From a virus, in IMG/VR virus record IMGVR_UViG_3300042898_003677, positions 62,001 through 126,000 of that record: DNA of 64,000 nucleotides; one strand, given 5' to 3'. Below are positions 1 through 7,846 of this stretch, in pieces (positions within the stretch are counted from its first letter, which is position 1; each line of letters begins with the position of its first letter). The notes below the pieces were generated by a model, which did not search any database, had not been told where the DNA came from, and worked only from the letters and a program-made list of their open reading frames with translations. A program made the position numbers and the translations under genes.

Positions 1-398
1 GGGATAGCATATCCTGTGTCAATTCCAACAGTTGTTCCATCAACATTGGCAATTAATCTAATTGACCAAGATGGACCAGCATCATACCCTGACAAACCTA
101 AAATTCTTGTTACGAATAATTGGTTAGATTGTTGTAGGTAAGACTTTGCAATGTAAGCCGCCTCATATTTAGGGATTTGAGTTCCGATAAATTTTACTGG
201 TTCTGTTCCACCAAAAAATGTTTGGAATTCATCGTAATTTGTAATGAAGATTGGTTCGAAGGCTGGACCCTTTAAAGTCTCCCCAACTAATCCCAAAGTT
301 GTAACACCTACGCTTTGTGCTACGAAAGATAAGTCTGTTTCTGAAGTATAAACGCCGGGTGAGACGAAAACCTTTTGATTTGCTTGTGCTGTTGCCAT
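1..398 (-). CDS. gp18: tail sheath protein, gp18-like (partial, C-terminus beyond left edge)
   Basis: This encodes the N-terminal 132 residues of a contractile tail sheath subunit, the protein that stacks around the tail tube and shortens on infection. The protein begins MATAQANQKVFVSPGVYTSE. The pattern SPGVYTSETDLS, then GLVGETLKGPAFEP, then an F-x-x-FFGG segment matches the start of T4 gp18-type sheaths (SPGI-E...GPA...FG). The ATG at 398 has no Shine-Dalgarno; its leader is A/T-rich with a TATTTATG octamer about 37 bases upstream. The rest of the gene lies outside the window. The family call is firm; assignment as gp18 rather than another sheath family rests on the surrounding T4-type genes. 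Confidence 0.85.
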   Translation of the reverse strand, partial: MATAQANQKVFVSPGVYTSETDLSFVAQSVGVTTLGLVGETLKGPAFEPIFITNYDEFQTFFGGTEPVKFIGTQIPKYEAAYIAKSYLQQSNQLFVTRILGLSGYDAGPSWSIRLIANVDGTTVGIDTGYAI

Positions 399-434
399 TT
401 AGTTATTCTTTTCTAAAAATGAATTTATTTTTAT

Positions 435-442
435 CATAAATA
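435..442 (-). promoter_or_regulatory. late-type octamer variant (TATTTATG on the minus strand)
   Basis: One-mismatch version of the recurring TATTTATA element, 37 bases before the sheath start codon. Confidence 0.35.
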
Positions 443-499
443 TTTGATTAAAACACAAAAAACTTGACTTTTGAATATGTATTTGTAAACGGTAAGAAT

Positions 500-520
500 T
501 TATTCTGCCTTTATTCTGCC
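500..520 (+). repeat. direct repeat TTATTCTGCC x2 before the small regulator gene
   Basis: Two adjacent copies of TTATTCTGCC separated by a single T end three bases before the start codon at 523. Tandem sites at this position could bind a regulator, possibly the gene's own RHH-like product. This is speculative. Confidence 0.35.
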
Positions 521-522
521 TT

Positions 523-687
523 ATGGACAAAACACCTCATAAAATAAAGAATTTAAAGATTTCTGTTGAAGCACACACAATGTTAAAAAAACACTGTGAA
601 AAACACGGTTTAAAGATTTATAAGTTTTTGGAAAACTTAATTGCCGAAAAGTGTAAAGAAAAAAAAGATATCTACGGAGAGGATTAA
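523..687 (+). CDS. small ribbon-helix-helix-like protein
   Basis: A 54-residue basic protein starting MDKTPHKIKNLKISVEAH. It has one predicted beta strand (NLKISVEA) followed by two helices (HTMLKKHCEKH and KIYKFLENLIAEK), the layout of Arc/CopG/MetJ ribbon-helix-helix DNA-binding proteins. It would therefore be a small dimeric transcription regulator, an inference from secondary-structure pattern only. It is divergent from the sheath gene, with its own 124-base upstream region containing a doubled TTATTCTGCC. Its stop codon overlaps by four bases the stop of the convergent gene at 684-1727. A 60-residue minus-strand reading of the same DNA was rejected because the plus-strand product has the better-formed protein. 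Confidence 0.65.
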   Translation: MDKTPHKIKNLKISVEAHTMLKKHCEKHGLKIYKFLENLIAEKCKEKKDIYGED

Positions 688-1727
688 ACCAACTTGGCAA
701 CAAAGTCTATATTTGCTTCTTGACCAACAGTTTCTTTATTAACCTCAATCAAAATAATATCATTTGTGTTGAGTTGGATTAAGTCTAAATCAGAACCATA
801 GTAATCGCCATTTATGTAAACATCAAATGAATCAACATTTGTTGTACCCATTAAATTTAAATCAATTCGGTAATCAACAATATCACTTAAACTTGTATTA
901 CCCGATGTGTAAATAAAATTGAATGGAAATTCATTTGGGTTTGGTGGCATAATCTCTGCTCGTTTAGCATTTGCCAAACTTGCATCAACTTCAAATAATT
1001 CTAATACTCTACTAACCGCGGGTTTTACTTGGAACTCTTCTTCGTCAATCAAGTAACCTAACATTGTAAAATCATAACTTTGGACATAATATTTTCTTTT
1101 GTCCAAATCCATAACAGAATTATCCGTAACGTTATCCATAATGATTGGAACATACTGACCTTTAATAAAGGTATATGCCTGTCTTGATGAAAAAGTTTGC
1201 ATCACATTTTTATTAAATGTGTTTAACTCTCTCATTCTATTACAGATTATTTTTACACTATATTTTATATCCACAGGAACAGGTTGGGGGATTGTATAAA
1301 CATCATACCCTTTTACGTTTCCGTTCCAAGTAGGAACTGTAGCATAATAAAATTGTTTTCTATTTGGAATAGTATACTGTGTGGATGGATTGGTTCCGTA
1401 TTTAACTTCAGGATTTCTAACTGTTGTAATAAATGGTGGGTTCGTATTGAAGTCAGGGTCTTTGAAGTTCCAAGTTTCAGTAAACTGTGACCAATTTTGT
1501 GTTGTGATAATTTTATCAATAACAGGAACTGTTTTACCCTCAACAACAAGTTTTAAAGAATCCTTAACAAAATCGAGCATACCCCTATCCAAATCAGCGT
1601 GTAATACGGACTTTGGTAGATATGTCCCATCTTTTTGAATATACTCAAGAAGTTCTCGTCTTCTTTCGGATAAAATTTTTGGTGGAACTAAATCTATGTT
1701 TGGTTTTATTTGCTTTGGGAACCCCAT
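684..1727 (-). CDS. putative tail sheath terminator (gp15-like)
   Basis: A 347-residue structural protein. In T4, gp15 caps the tail tube and sheath and docks the tail to the neck. The middle-to-end segment has a VDIKYSVKIICNRM strand, a helix-rich linker (ELNTFNKNVMQTF), then KYYVQSYDFTMLGYL. This order resembles T4 gp15 (an IKMIYEL strand, a two-helix region, then a W-S-L-T-F-E-V-N-G-W segment). Length (347 vs 272) and neighbours (sheath on one side, probable neck gene on the other) fit. The start at ATG 1727 follows the upstream stop by one base (TAATATG), so translation is probably coupled. An upstream TTG at 1742 is unlikely. The assignment is pattern-based and moderate; generic tail structural protein is the safe call. 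Confidence 0.5.
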   Translation of the reverse strand: MGFPKQIKPNIDLVPPKILSERRRELLEYIQKDGTYLPKSVLHADLDRGMLDFVKDSLKLVVEGKTVPVIDKIITTQNWSQFTETWNFKDPDFNTNPPFITTVRNPEVKYGTNPSTQYTIPNRKQFYYATVPTWNGNVKGYDVYTIPQPVPVDIKYSVKIICNRMRELNTFNKNVMQTFSSRQAYTFIKGQYVPIIMDNVTDNSVMDLDKRKYYVQSYDFTMLGYLIDEEEFQVKPAVSRVLELFEVDASLANAKRAEIMPPNPNEFPFNFIYTSGNTSLSDIVDYRIDLNLMGTTNVDSFDVYINGDYYGSDLDLIQLNTNDIILIEVNKETVGQEANIDFVAKLV

Positions 1728-1728
1728 A

Positions 1729-2142
1729 TTAGTTATTAACAATAAAAATTTTATTTTTACGATTTACCATATCAACCGCATTGGCGTGAAATACTGGTTC
1801 TTCAGTATCTTTGTAAACAAATGAGTCATAAACATCGGGCTTATATGTTACAACAATACCGTTTGGTTCTTTAGGGATATTTTCACAAGGGTATTGACAA
1901 AAATCTTCCAAGTAACCAATAACAAATGCGTGAACATTTTTTGATTTTTCACGACGAACTCGGTCTCTACCACCCTTTCTAACTCTGAACTCCACATCAC
2001 TTAATTTTACAAAGTCGGCGTGCATAATAACCTTACCATCAAACGTTACTGAAAAAGTATGTTTGTGTAGGTTATAATACACCATAACTCTTTTACCTAA
2101 AAAGGCAGATTCAAATTGTGATTCAGTAATTAGTATTTTCAT
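1729..2142 (-). CDS. hypothetical protein with MKILITESQF N-terminus
   Basis: A 137-residue protein of unknown function. It starts MKILITESQFESAF, nearly the same opening as the next upstream gene (MKIIITERQYNML), so the pair share an N-terminal tag rather than a whole domain. The remainder is beta-rich with a basic stretch (VRKGGRDRVRREKSK, about residues 53-67). It sits inside the neck/tail minus-strand operon, with 9 bases to the gene at 2152-2448 and one base to the gp15-like gene. No catalytic motif is visible. A virion or assembly role is inferred from context. Confidence 0.7.
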   Translation of the reverse strand: MKILITESQFESAFLGKRVMVYYNLHKHTFSVTFDGKVIMHADFVKLSDVEFRVRKGGRDRVRREKSKNVHAFVIGYLEDFCQYPCENIPKEPNGIVVTYKPDVYDSFVYKDTEEPVFHANAVDMVNRKNKIFIVNN

Positions 2143-2151
2143 ATATTATAA

Positions 2152-2448
2152 TTATTTTGAACAATAGTTATCGTAGGTGTGAATAAAGAAATCCCTAAAT
2201 TGTGATTGATACCCATTGTCAATAAGATATTGATAGATATACTCATATAAATCATCATTACCAATTTGTTCACATAATTGTTCGACAATATTTGCCATTG
2301 ATGAATCAACATATTCTCTAATTTCATCTTTACTCCAATAATCACAAACAGAATCACGGTCCAAGTCACTTATGTGTTCATCGACATACCCCAATCTTCG
2401 TTGTAGTCTTAACATATTGTATTGTCTCTCTGTGATGATGATTTTCAT
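2152..2448 (-). CDS. hypothetical protein with MKIIITERQY N-terminus
   Basis: A 98-residue, mostly helical acidic protein (many D, E, Y; for example DDLYEYIYQYLIDNGY). Its first ten residues, MKIIITERQY, match the opening of the downstream neighbour (MKILITESQF). No known fold was recognised. Its start codon overlaps the stop of the upstream probable neck gene, indicating one transcript. Confidence 0.65.
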   Translation of the reverse strand: MKIIITERQYNMLRLQRRLGYVDEHISDLDRDSVCDYWSKDEIREYVDSSMANIVEQLCEQIGNDDLYEYIYQYLIDNGYQSQFRDFFIHTYDNYCSK

Positions 2449-2963
2449 TAAAATCCGTCAAATTCATTTACCGTAACCGGGGTTGCGATAATTGTTCTGT
2501 AGAATGGTTTGTAACCACCATACGTATGTTTATTGTCTGAAGTAACCCTTCCATCATCGGCTACAGAGAAATATCTAACCTTATCTTCAGTTAAATAATA
2601 ACCCAAGTAATCACCAAACATTACATCAACACCAAGTTCATCAAGATAAGATTGGTAAACAGAAAATTTCATATTACCAGGTTCCATTTGTTCAACCCTA
2701 CTCTGACCTAAGAATTGTGTGGTAGGTGCCATAATTTGAACAAGACCCTTAAGTTCAACAGGGGGTAGGTATTTGATACCACCTTCCAAAGCTTCTCCAT
2801 AAACATCATCAGTATTTGTTTTATATCTGTCGACTCTATAAAGGATTACGGTAAAGTTCATATCACCCTCTAACCACTCTGAACCCATTGCAATATCAAG
2901 GGCATAATCCTCACCACCAAAGAATTTACCTAATCTTGTAATTGGAACTAATTTTTCTCCCAT
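2448..2963 (-). CDS. putative neck protein (gp14-like)
   Basis: A 171-residue beta-rich virion protein. The core reads MKFSVYQSYLDELGVDVMFG then DYLGYYL, then HTYGGYKPFYR near the C-terminus. T4 gp14 has an equivalent run (a V-N-M-S-V strand, a K-x-GDLIYFP turn, then DPFYQV), which is why a neck role is suggested; overall length is shorter (171 vs 256). It is the first gene of the minus-strand block that ends with the probable gp15 gene, matching the T4 order 14-15. A TATTTATC element lies four bases before the ATG. This is an inference from weak similarity; otherwise an uncharacterised structural protein. Confidence 0.45.
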   Translation of the reverse strand: MGEKLVPITRLGKFFGGEDYALDIAMGSEWLEGDMNFTVILYRVDRYKTNTDDVYGEALEGGIKYLPPVELKGLVQIMAPTTQFLGQSRVEQMEPGNMKFSVYQSYLDELGVDVMFGDYLGYYLTEDKVRYFSVADDGRVTSDNKHTYGGYKPFYRTIIATPVTVNEFDGF

Positions 2964-2966
2964 ATT

Positions 2967-2974
2967 GATAAATA
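2967..2974 (-). promoter_or_regulatory. late-type octamer variant (TATTTATC)
   Basis: Lies four bases upstream of the minus-strand start at 2963, in the divergent gap before the plus-strand helicase. Confidence 0.4.
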
Positions 2975-3011
2975 CAATTATATTGATTATTATTATGTAA
3001 AATGCTTTTTG

Positions 3012-4766
3012 ATGGCAGAACCAAGAACAATAGAATCGAAGGCAATCAAGATTTTAGAGGAATACCAAGGGGCCAATAACCACATTATTAACTTAAAAAT
3101 TAAGTTAGAAAAAAACCCTAAATTTTTCCCTACAAGAAGCCAATGTGATTACATCTTTGAGAATAAAGATGTTGTACCTAAAGTTGCTCGTAAATGGGTG
3201 GTACTTGATTCATACTTTTCACAAAAACTTGCTGATGATAAATTCTTAATGACCGTCCCCGAAAAAATGTGGGTGGAAAAGATTTTATGTGAAAGAGATA
3301 AAGCGTTTCATATTTGGGGAAAGTTTTTTGAATCCGATGAATTACAAGAATATTGGGTTCCGAAGGCATCTATTATCAAAGACAATAAGGTTAATATTGG
3401 TGAAATAGATTATTCAAAATATTCTCATCGTCCTCCATTGGACCACCAAAAAATTGCAATCGAACAATTATTAAGAAATAAGAAATACATTTTGGCTGAT
3501 GATATGGGGTTAGGTAAAACTACCTCAACAATTATCGCATCATTAGAGACAGGTGCTAAAAAGATTTTAATTATCTGTCCAGCATCTTTAAAGATTAACT
3601 GGCAACGAGAATATCAACTTTACAGTAACAAAACAAGTTATGTTTGTGAAGGTAAAAACTACTCAAGTGAACACGATATTTTGATAATGAATTATGATAT
3701 TATCAAAAATTTCCACGATACAAAAAACAAAGAAAAGTCTCAAATTTTTAAAGACAAGTTTGATTTAGTAATCATTGATGAAGCACACTACATTCAAAAT
3801 GTCCAAGCTCAAAGAACAAAATTAATTAACGATATTGTTAAAGATGTTGATAGACTTTGGTTATTAACAGGTACCCCGATGACATCAAGACCAATTAATT
3901 ATTTTAATTTGTTATCGTTGGTTGACTCTCCTGTTGCTAAGAATTGGATGGCGTATGTTGTCAGATATTGTGCAGGATATCAGTTCAAAGTAGGACCAAG
4001 AAAAGTTTGGAATGTAATGGGAGCGTCTAACTTGGAGGAATTAAGAGACCGAACTACAACAACGGTTCTTCGTCGTTTAAAAGAAGACGTTTTAGATTTA
4101 CCTGATAAAATCATAACACCAGTTTATTTACGACTCAAGTCAAAATTGTACGAGGAGGTAATGGGTGATTATTATAATTGGTATGAAAAAAATCCTGACG
4201 AGAGTAAAAACTTATCTCTTCAGTTTACAAAGTTAACTCAAGTTAGACAGGTTATCGCAGATGAAAAAGTTAACCACACAATTGAACTTGCAGAGAACAT
4301 AATAGAACAAGGAAAAAAAGTTATCATTTTTTGTAATTTTACAAACTCTTTAGAAAAAATATGTGAACACTTTGGTAAATCTGCGGTGCGTCTTGATGGG
4401 TCAATGTCAAAAACGCAAAGACAAGATTCGGTTGACAGATTCCAAGAAGATGACAAAGTAAAAGTGTTTGTCGGTAATATTAAAGCCGCAGGTGTGGGTA
4501 TCACACTAACCGCAGCTGAAGCTGTTATTATGAACGATTTGTCATTCTTACCGTCTGACCACAGTCAATCTGAGGACCGAGCTTACCGATACGGACAGAA
4601 AAATAATGTTTTGGTTTACTACCCAATTTTTGAAAATACAATCGAAGGAATCATCTATGACATACTCAATAACAAGAAAAAAATTATTGGAACCGTGATG
4701 GGTGATACTCAAGATGAAACAAATGTTGTTGAGGAAATTTTGAAAGAGATTAGTAGAATGAGATAA
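3012..4766 (+). CDS. SNF2-family DNA helicase/ATPase
   Basis: A 584-residue superfamily 2 ATPase of the SNF2 branch. Residues about 140-300 carry LDHQKIAIEQLL (Q-motif region), LADDMGLGKTT (Walker A), ILIICPASLKINWQREY (motif Ia), VIIDEAHYIQN (DEAH box) and LLTGTPMTSRP (motif III). The second lobe has VIIFCNF, RLDGSMSKTQR, KAAGVGITLTAAE (motif V) and EDRAYRYGQ (motif VI). T4-like phages use UvsW for fork regression and recombination; this protein probably fills a related role, but its motifs are those of SNF2/SMARCAL1-type translocases rather than UvsW. The ATG at 3012 is preferred to the TTG just before it. It starts a plus-strand run divergent from the neck operon. Confidence 0.9.
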   Translation: MAEPRTIESKAIKILEEYQGANNHIINLKIKLEKNPKFFPTRSQCDYIFENKDVVPKVARKWVVLDSYFSQKLADDKFLMTVPEKMWVEKILCERDKAFHIWGKFFESDELQEYWVPKASIIKDNKVNIGEIDYSKYSHRPPLDHQKIAIEQLLRNKKYILADDMGLGKTTSTIIASLETGAKKILIICPASLKINWQREYQLYSNKTSYVCEGKNYSSEHDILIMNYDIIKNFHDTKNKEKSQIFKDKFDLVIIDEAHYIQNVQAQRTKLINDIVKDVDRLWLLTGTPMTSRPINYFNLLSLVDSPVAKNWMAYVVRYCAGYQFKVGPRKVWNVMGASNLEELRDRTTTTVLRRLKEDVLDLPDKIITPVYLRLKSKLYEEVMGDYYNWYEKNPDESKNLSLQFTKLTQVRQVIADEKVNHTIELAENIIEQGKKVIIFCNFTNSLEKICEHFGKSAVRLDGSMSKTQRQDSVDRFQEDDKVKVFVGNIKAAGVGITLTAAEAVIMNDLSFLPSDHSQSEDRAYRYGQKNNVLVYYPIFENTIEGIIYDILNNKKKIIGTVMGDTQDETNVVEEILKEISRMR

Positions 4767-4782
4767 AAGTGTATCTTCCTGT

Positions 4783-4790
4783 TATTTATA
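4783..4790 (+). promoter_or_regulatory. late-type octamer TATTTATA
   Basis: Exact match 17 bases before ATG 4808. It lies within the reading frame that would start at GTG 4769, so it favours the ATG. Confidence 0.5.
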
Positions 4791-4807
4791 AGGAAATATA
4801 CCTTAAT

Positions 4808-6337
4808 ATGCAACACTTACAAGAATCAGTAGAAAGAGTTGAAAAACAAATTTTACAAGAACAAAAAAAAGAAGAGGTAAAAGTTTTAATTAACGAAATG
4901 AAGAAGATAGGTATTGAAGACCTACCTTATGCCTACACAGCCCTGAAAAGATTTATTGACCCCGAAACAATGAATGTTCATTACAACAAACATTACAAGG
5001 GTTATGTAAATAAGTTAAATGACTTACTCTCTAAAAGAAAATCAAAAAACAACGATTTAGAAAAAATCATAAGAAACATTTCAAAGTATCCAAAGGCAGT
5101 TAGAGATAATGCAGGTGGGGCGTTTAACCACGCATTGTTTTGGAATATGTTATCACCAAAACCGATGAAAGTTGGTAATGATATTAAACAAAGAATCATA
5201 AAAGATTTTGGTAGTTTTGATAGATTCAAAAAAGAATTTGAAAAAATTGCAACAGAAAGATTTGGTTCAGGTTGGGTTTGGTTGATTATTACTAAAAAAA
5301 ATACTCTAAAGGTGATGTCCACTCCAAACCAAGACAATCCACTAATGAATGTTATTGAGGATGGGGGATTCCCATTGTTAGGTTTAGACTTATGGGAACA
5401 CGCTTACTATCTAAAATACAAAAACAAAAGAGACGAATACATTAAAAACTTTTGGACCGCAGTTAATTGGGATTTTGTCGAGGGGTTATACAAGATGAGG
5501 TCTGAGACTCGTTTAACTGAAATAAAAGAAGTTAAAGGTTTAATCTTGGAAGGTAAATCTGAAAGTTGTTCTAAAGAAGAAAAAGATTTTTACCGAGTTT
5601 TATTTAGTGTTAATGAAAATGTTGTTGAGGTTTACAAGAACACAATTAATAAAATAATTAAAAGAAAATTTGCTGACAAGTGGTTCCCTTATTCTAAAGG
5701 TGAATTAGCGGGTGTATACAATTTAGAAAAAGAAGGTCGTTCAGATATAAATTATTTAAACACAAACTACACCGTAATTTGTCCATTAATAAAAGATATT
5801 AATAAAGTTATTACTCGTTCAGGTCAAGAACCAATATCATTTGCGGTACCACCACAAAATCAAGTTGCAGAAATGAAAAGACTCTGTAACTATATTGAAA
5901 AATATCAGGACAGAATTTTTGACCCAAAAAGTGCAACATTCCAAAATATGATGTCGTTATTACTTCGTACAAATGAACAAGGGTCTAAACGAGAAGAATT
6001 TGCAAAAAAAGTAATTACCGAAAAAATACCAAATTCAAAAGTTGTTACAACTGCAGGGTCTGGTTCAGTCAAAGATGCCGTCCAAAAAATTGACTTAGAA
6101 GTTTTCATAAATGGTCAAAAAAATACTTGTCAGGTAAAGGGTTTTATGGAATTAAAACCTGCCGATGGTAAAATAGTTATTATTGGTAGTGGTGAAGTAA
6201 GATACTATAATGTTGATTGGATGGTGTTTGTTAACATAAAAATGAGAAGAGTTGTTATCTTCAGAAACACACCAAATATTGTTATGGGAGAGTATGTTTT
6301 TGATGAGTCAGATTTGATTTACAACTTAAACCTTTAA
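4808..6337 (+). CDS. Fe/Mn superoxide dismutase fused to a PD-(D/E)XK nuclease-like domain
   Basis: A 509-residue fusion. Residues about 40-230 are a complete Fe/Mn superoxide dismutase. The four metal ligands align with E. coli SodB: His58 (NVHYNKHYKGYV), His108 (GGAFNHALFW), Asp194 and His198 (LGLDLWEHAYY). FGSGWVWLI and FWTAVNWDFV are also present. Residues 1-40 are a charged helical extension. Residues about 231-509 are unrelated to SOD. They contain an E-rich helix (KREEFAKKVI, about 395-403), then KIDLEVFING (Asp429) and CQVKGF (Gln442-Lys444), spaced like a PD-(D/E)XK nuclease core. The SOD call is strong; the nuclease call is inference. It lies between a helicase and neck gp13 and is preceded by a late-type octamer, so virion association is possible. 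The start at ATG 4808 was chosen over GTG 4769. Confidence 0.85.
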   Translation: MQHLQESVERVEKQILQEQKKEEVKVLINEMKKIGIEDLPYAYTALKRFIDPETMNVHYNKHYKGYVNKLNDLLSKRKSKNNDLEKIIRNISKYPKAVRDNAGGAFNHALFWNMLSPKPMKVGNDIKQRIIKDFGSFDRFKKEFEKIATERFGSGWVWLIITKKNTLKVMSTPNQDNPLMNVIEDGGFPLLGLDLWEHAYYLKYKNKRDEYIKNFWTAVNWDFVEGLYKMRSETRLTEIKEVKGLILEGKSESCSKEEKDFYRVLFSVNENVVEVYKNTINKIIKRKFADKWFPYSKGELAGVYNLEKEGRSDINYLNTNYTVICPLIKDINKVITRSGQEPISFAVPPQNQVAEMKRLCNYIEKYQDRIFDPKSATFQNMMSLLLRTNEQGSKREEFAKKVITEKIPNSKVVTTAGSGSVKDAVQKIDLEVFINGQKNTCQVKGFMELKPADGKIVIIGSGEVRYYNVDWMVFVNIKMRRVVIFRNTPNIVMGEYVFDESDLIYNLNL

Positions 6338-6342
6338 TAAAC

Positions 6343-6350
6343 TATTTATA
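6343..6350 (+). promoter_or_regulatory. late-type octamer TATTTATA
   Basis: Exact match ending three bases before ATG 6354. If it were a -10 element, the transcript would have almost no leader. Confidence 0.45.
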
Positions 6351-6353
6351 GGT

Positions 6354-7472
6354 ATGGCAGCAATTCCAGAACCAGAAAGAAGTAAAATTTATACGAGAAT
6401 TAAACATCAGTTAGGTGCACCACTTAGAAGTGTTGAACTTGAAGATGAAATGATGGACTCGTTAATGGAACTATCAATCCAAGACTATGAACAATATGTT
6501 TTAGATTGGTTAATAGAATCTCAATGGGTTAACTTGGTTAACCTTAATATGAGTGAAAAATCAGTTGCAAACGCACTAATTACAAGAACATTTAATCTTG
6601 AGGACCAATACACCTATGCATATTCAAAGATTGTTGGTCTACAAACAGTTGGTCCTTGGGTTCTTAAAAAAGATTACTTTATTCTTAGTGCCAACACACA
6701 AACTTATGAGATACCAGCAGGTCGTGAGGTAAACGAATTACTATGGTTTTCAAACCAACCTTGGCAAAACGTGGCTCTTTGGGGTACCGCTGATTTTGGT
6801 TTTGCAGGCGTAGGTCTTGGTGGTAACCAAGCGGGTTATGCACAATATGGTAACGCAGGTTCGTACTTTATGATGAGTGGTTTTGACTACCTAATTAGAT
6901 ATCAAGAAGCAAATATTCTTAACCGAATCTTAGGTGGTTCATTAACCTATAGAATTACAGGATTACCGGACGGTAAAAAAATGGTTCATTTGTATAATAC
7001 ACCTGGTGGTAATTTTAACTGGAGTAACTATTCTGAATACGCAGGTAAAGCCGTATGGTATTGGTATTATGATGTTGATGGTGATAGTAGAAAAGATTGT
7101 TTAAGAGACAATCCTGACGTTATCAAATTACCTTCAGACGTTCCAATCGAAGACTTAAGTTGGGAAGATTTAAATGCTCCCGCACAACAATGGGTTAGAA
7201 GATGGTTTACCGCTTACTGTAAAGAAACTTTAGCGAGAGTTAGAGGAAAATACTCAGGTAATTTAAAAACCCCTGATAGTGAACTTGTAATGGATTATCA
7301 GTCACTTTTAACTGAAGCTAAAGACGAAAAGACTAAATTAGACGAAGAATTAAAAGCAAGACTTGAAAGATTACGTCCTGAAAAACAAATGGAAAAAGAA
7401 GCTCTAACGGCAGAAAACCTGAATAAACAAATGAAATTTAGGGCAATGCCTCGTCAAATTTATGTTATCTAA
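6354..7472 (+). CDS. gp13: neck protein gp13-like (head completion / head-tail connector)
   Basis: A 372-residue structural protein. Its N-terminus (IYTRIKHQLGAPLRSVEL, then a D-E-x-x-x-x-L-x-x-x-x-x-D-Y helix) matches the head-tail connector signature of cyanophage and T4-type gp13 neck proteins, where an R-x-LGAP-x-x-x-V-x-L/V-x-D motif opens the protein. It should join the portal-filled head to the tail. The middle is Gly/aromatic-rich (GFAGVGLGGNQAGYAQYGNA), and the C-terminus is a charged helix (residues about 315-365, KDEKTKLDEELKARLERLR). The following gene begins two bases after its stop. Length exceeds T4 gp13 (309). Confidence 0.7.
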   Translation: MAAIPEPERSKIYTRIKHQLGAPLRSVELEDEMMDSLMELSIQDYEQYVLDWLIESQWVNLVNLNMSEKSVANALITRTFNLEDQYTYAYSKIVGLQTVGPWVLKKDYFILSANTQTYEIPAGREVNELLWFSNQPWQNVALWGTADFGFAGVGLGGNQAGYAQYGNAGSYFMMSGFDYLIRYQEANILNRILGGSLTYRITGLPDGKKMVHLYNTPGGNFNWSNYSEYAGKAVWYWYYDVDGDSRKDCLRDNPDVIKLPSDVPIEDLSWEDLNAPAQQWVRRWFTAYCKETLARVRGKYSGNLKTPDSELVMDYQSLLTEAKDEKTKLDEELKARLERLRPEKQMEKEALTAENLNKQMKFRAMPRQIYVI

Positions 7473-7474
7473 TT

Positions 7475-7810
7475 ATGGCGGTTATTAAAAGTATTCCATC
7501 CCAAAGAATTATTAACGGACAAGTTCAAGAAACTTCCGAAATATCAATCGTATCTGAAGCTTACTATGACACTGCAGGAGAATCTTGTGTTGTTGTAAAA
7601 AGTGTGGATAATTCTAAATTAAGATTAAATAGTACAACTACTGACCACGTAGTCGTTAAAGCATTAACTAAAGTTTTAGTTATACCTGATATTGGTAGAG
7701 TTGATGAAGCTTATGATGAGATTATGTTAGATTGGGGCGCTTGTGTTGAGTTTAGATTCTGTGCAGGTAATTGGTATATCTTATCATCAGATGGATTAAA
7801 ACAATCTTAA
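7475..7810 (+). CDS. small putative virion structural protein
   Basis: A 111-residue beta-rich protein without a recognised domain (MAVIKSIPSQRIINGQVQET; CVEFRFCAGNWYILSSDG at the C-terminus). It follows the neck gene with a two-base gap and so shares its transcript. The strand-turn pattern with a final W-Y-I-L-S-S-D-G is common in small phage structural or fibre-accessory proteins, but no function can be assigned. Confidence 0.65.
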   Translation: MAVIKSIPSQRIINGQVQETSEISIVSEAYYDTAGESCVVVKSVDNSKLRLNSTTTDHVVVKALTKVLVIPDIGRVDEAYDEIMLDWGACVEFRFCAGNWYILSSDGLKQS

Positions 7811-7846
7811 TATTCAATTTTTTTAGATTAATCATATTTTTTTTCT

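Noticed and set aside
521-703. 60-residue minus-strand frame
   Set aside because: Overlaps the plus-strand 54-residue protein, which has a credible ribbon-helix-helix pattern.
3012-4766. Calling the helicase UvsW
   Set aside because: Motifs (DMGLGKT, RAYRYGQ) are those of SNF2-type ATPases.
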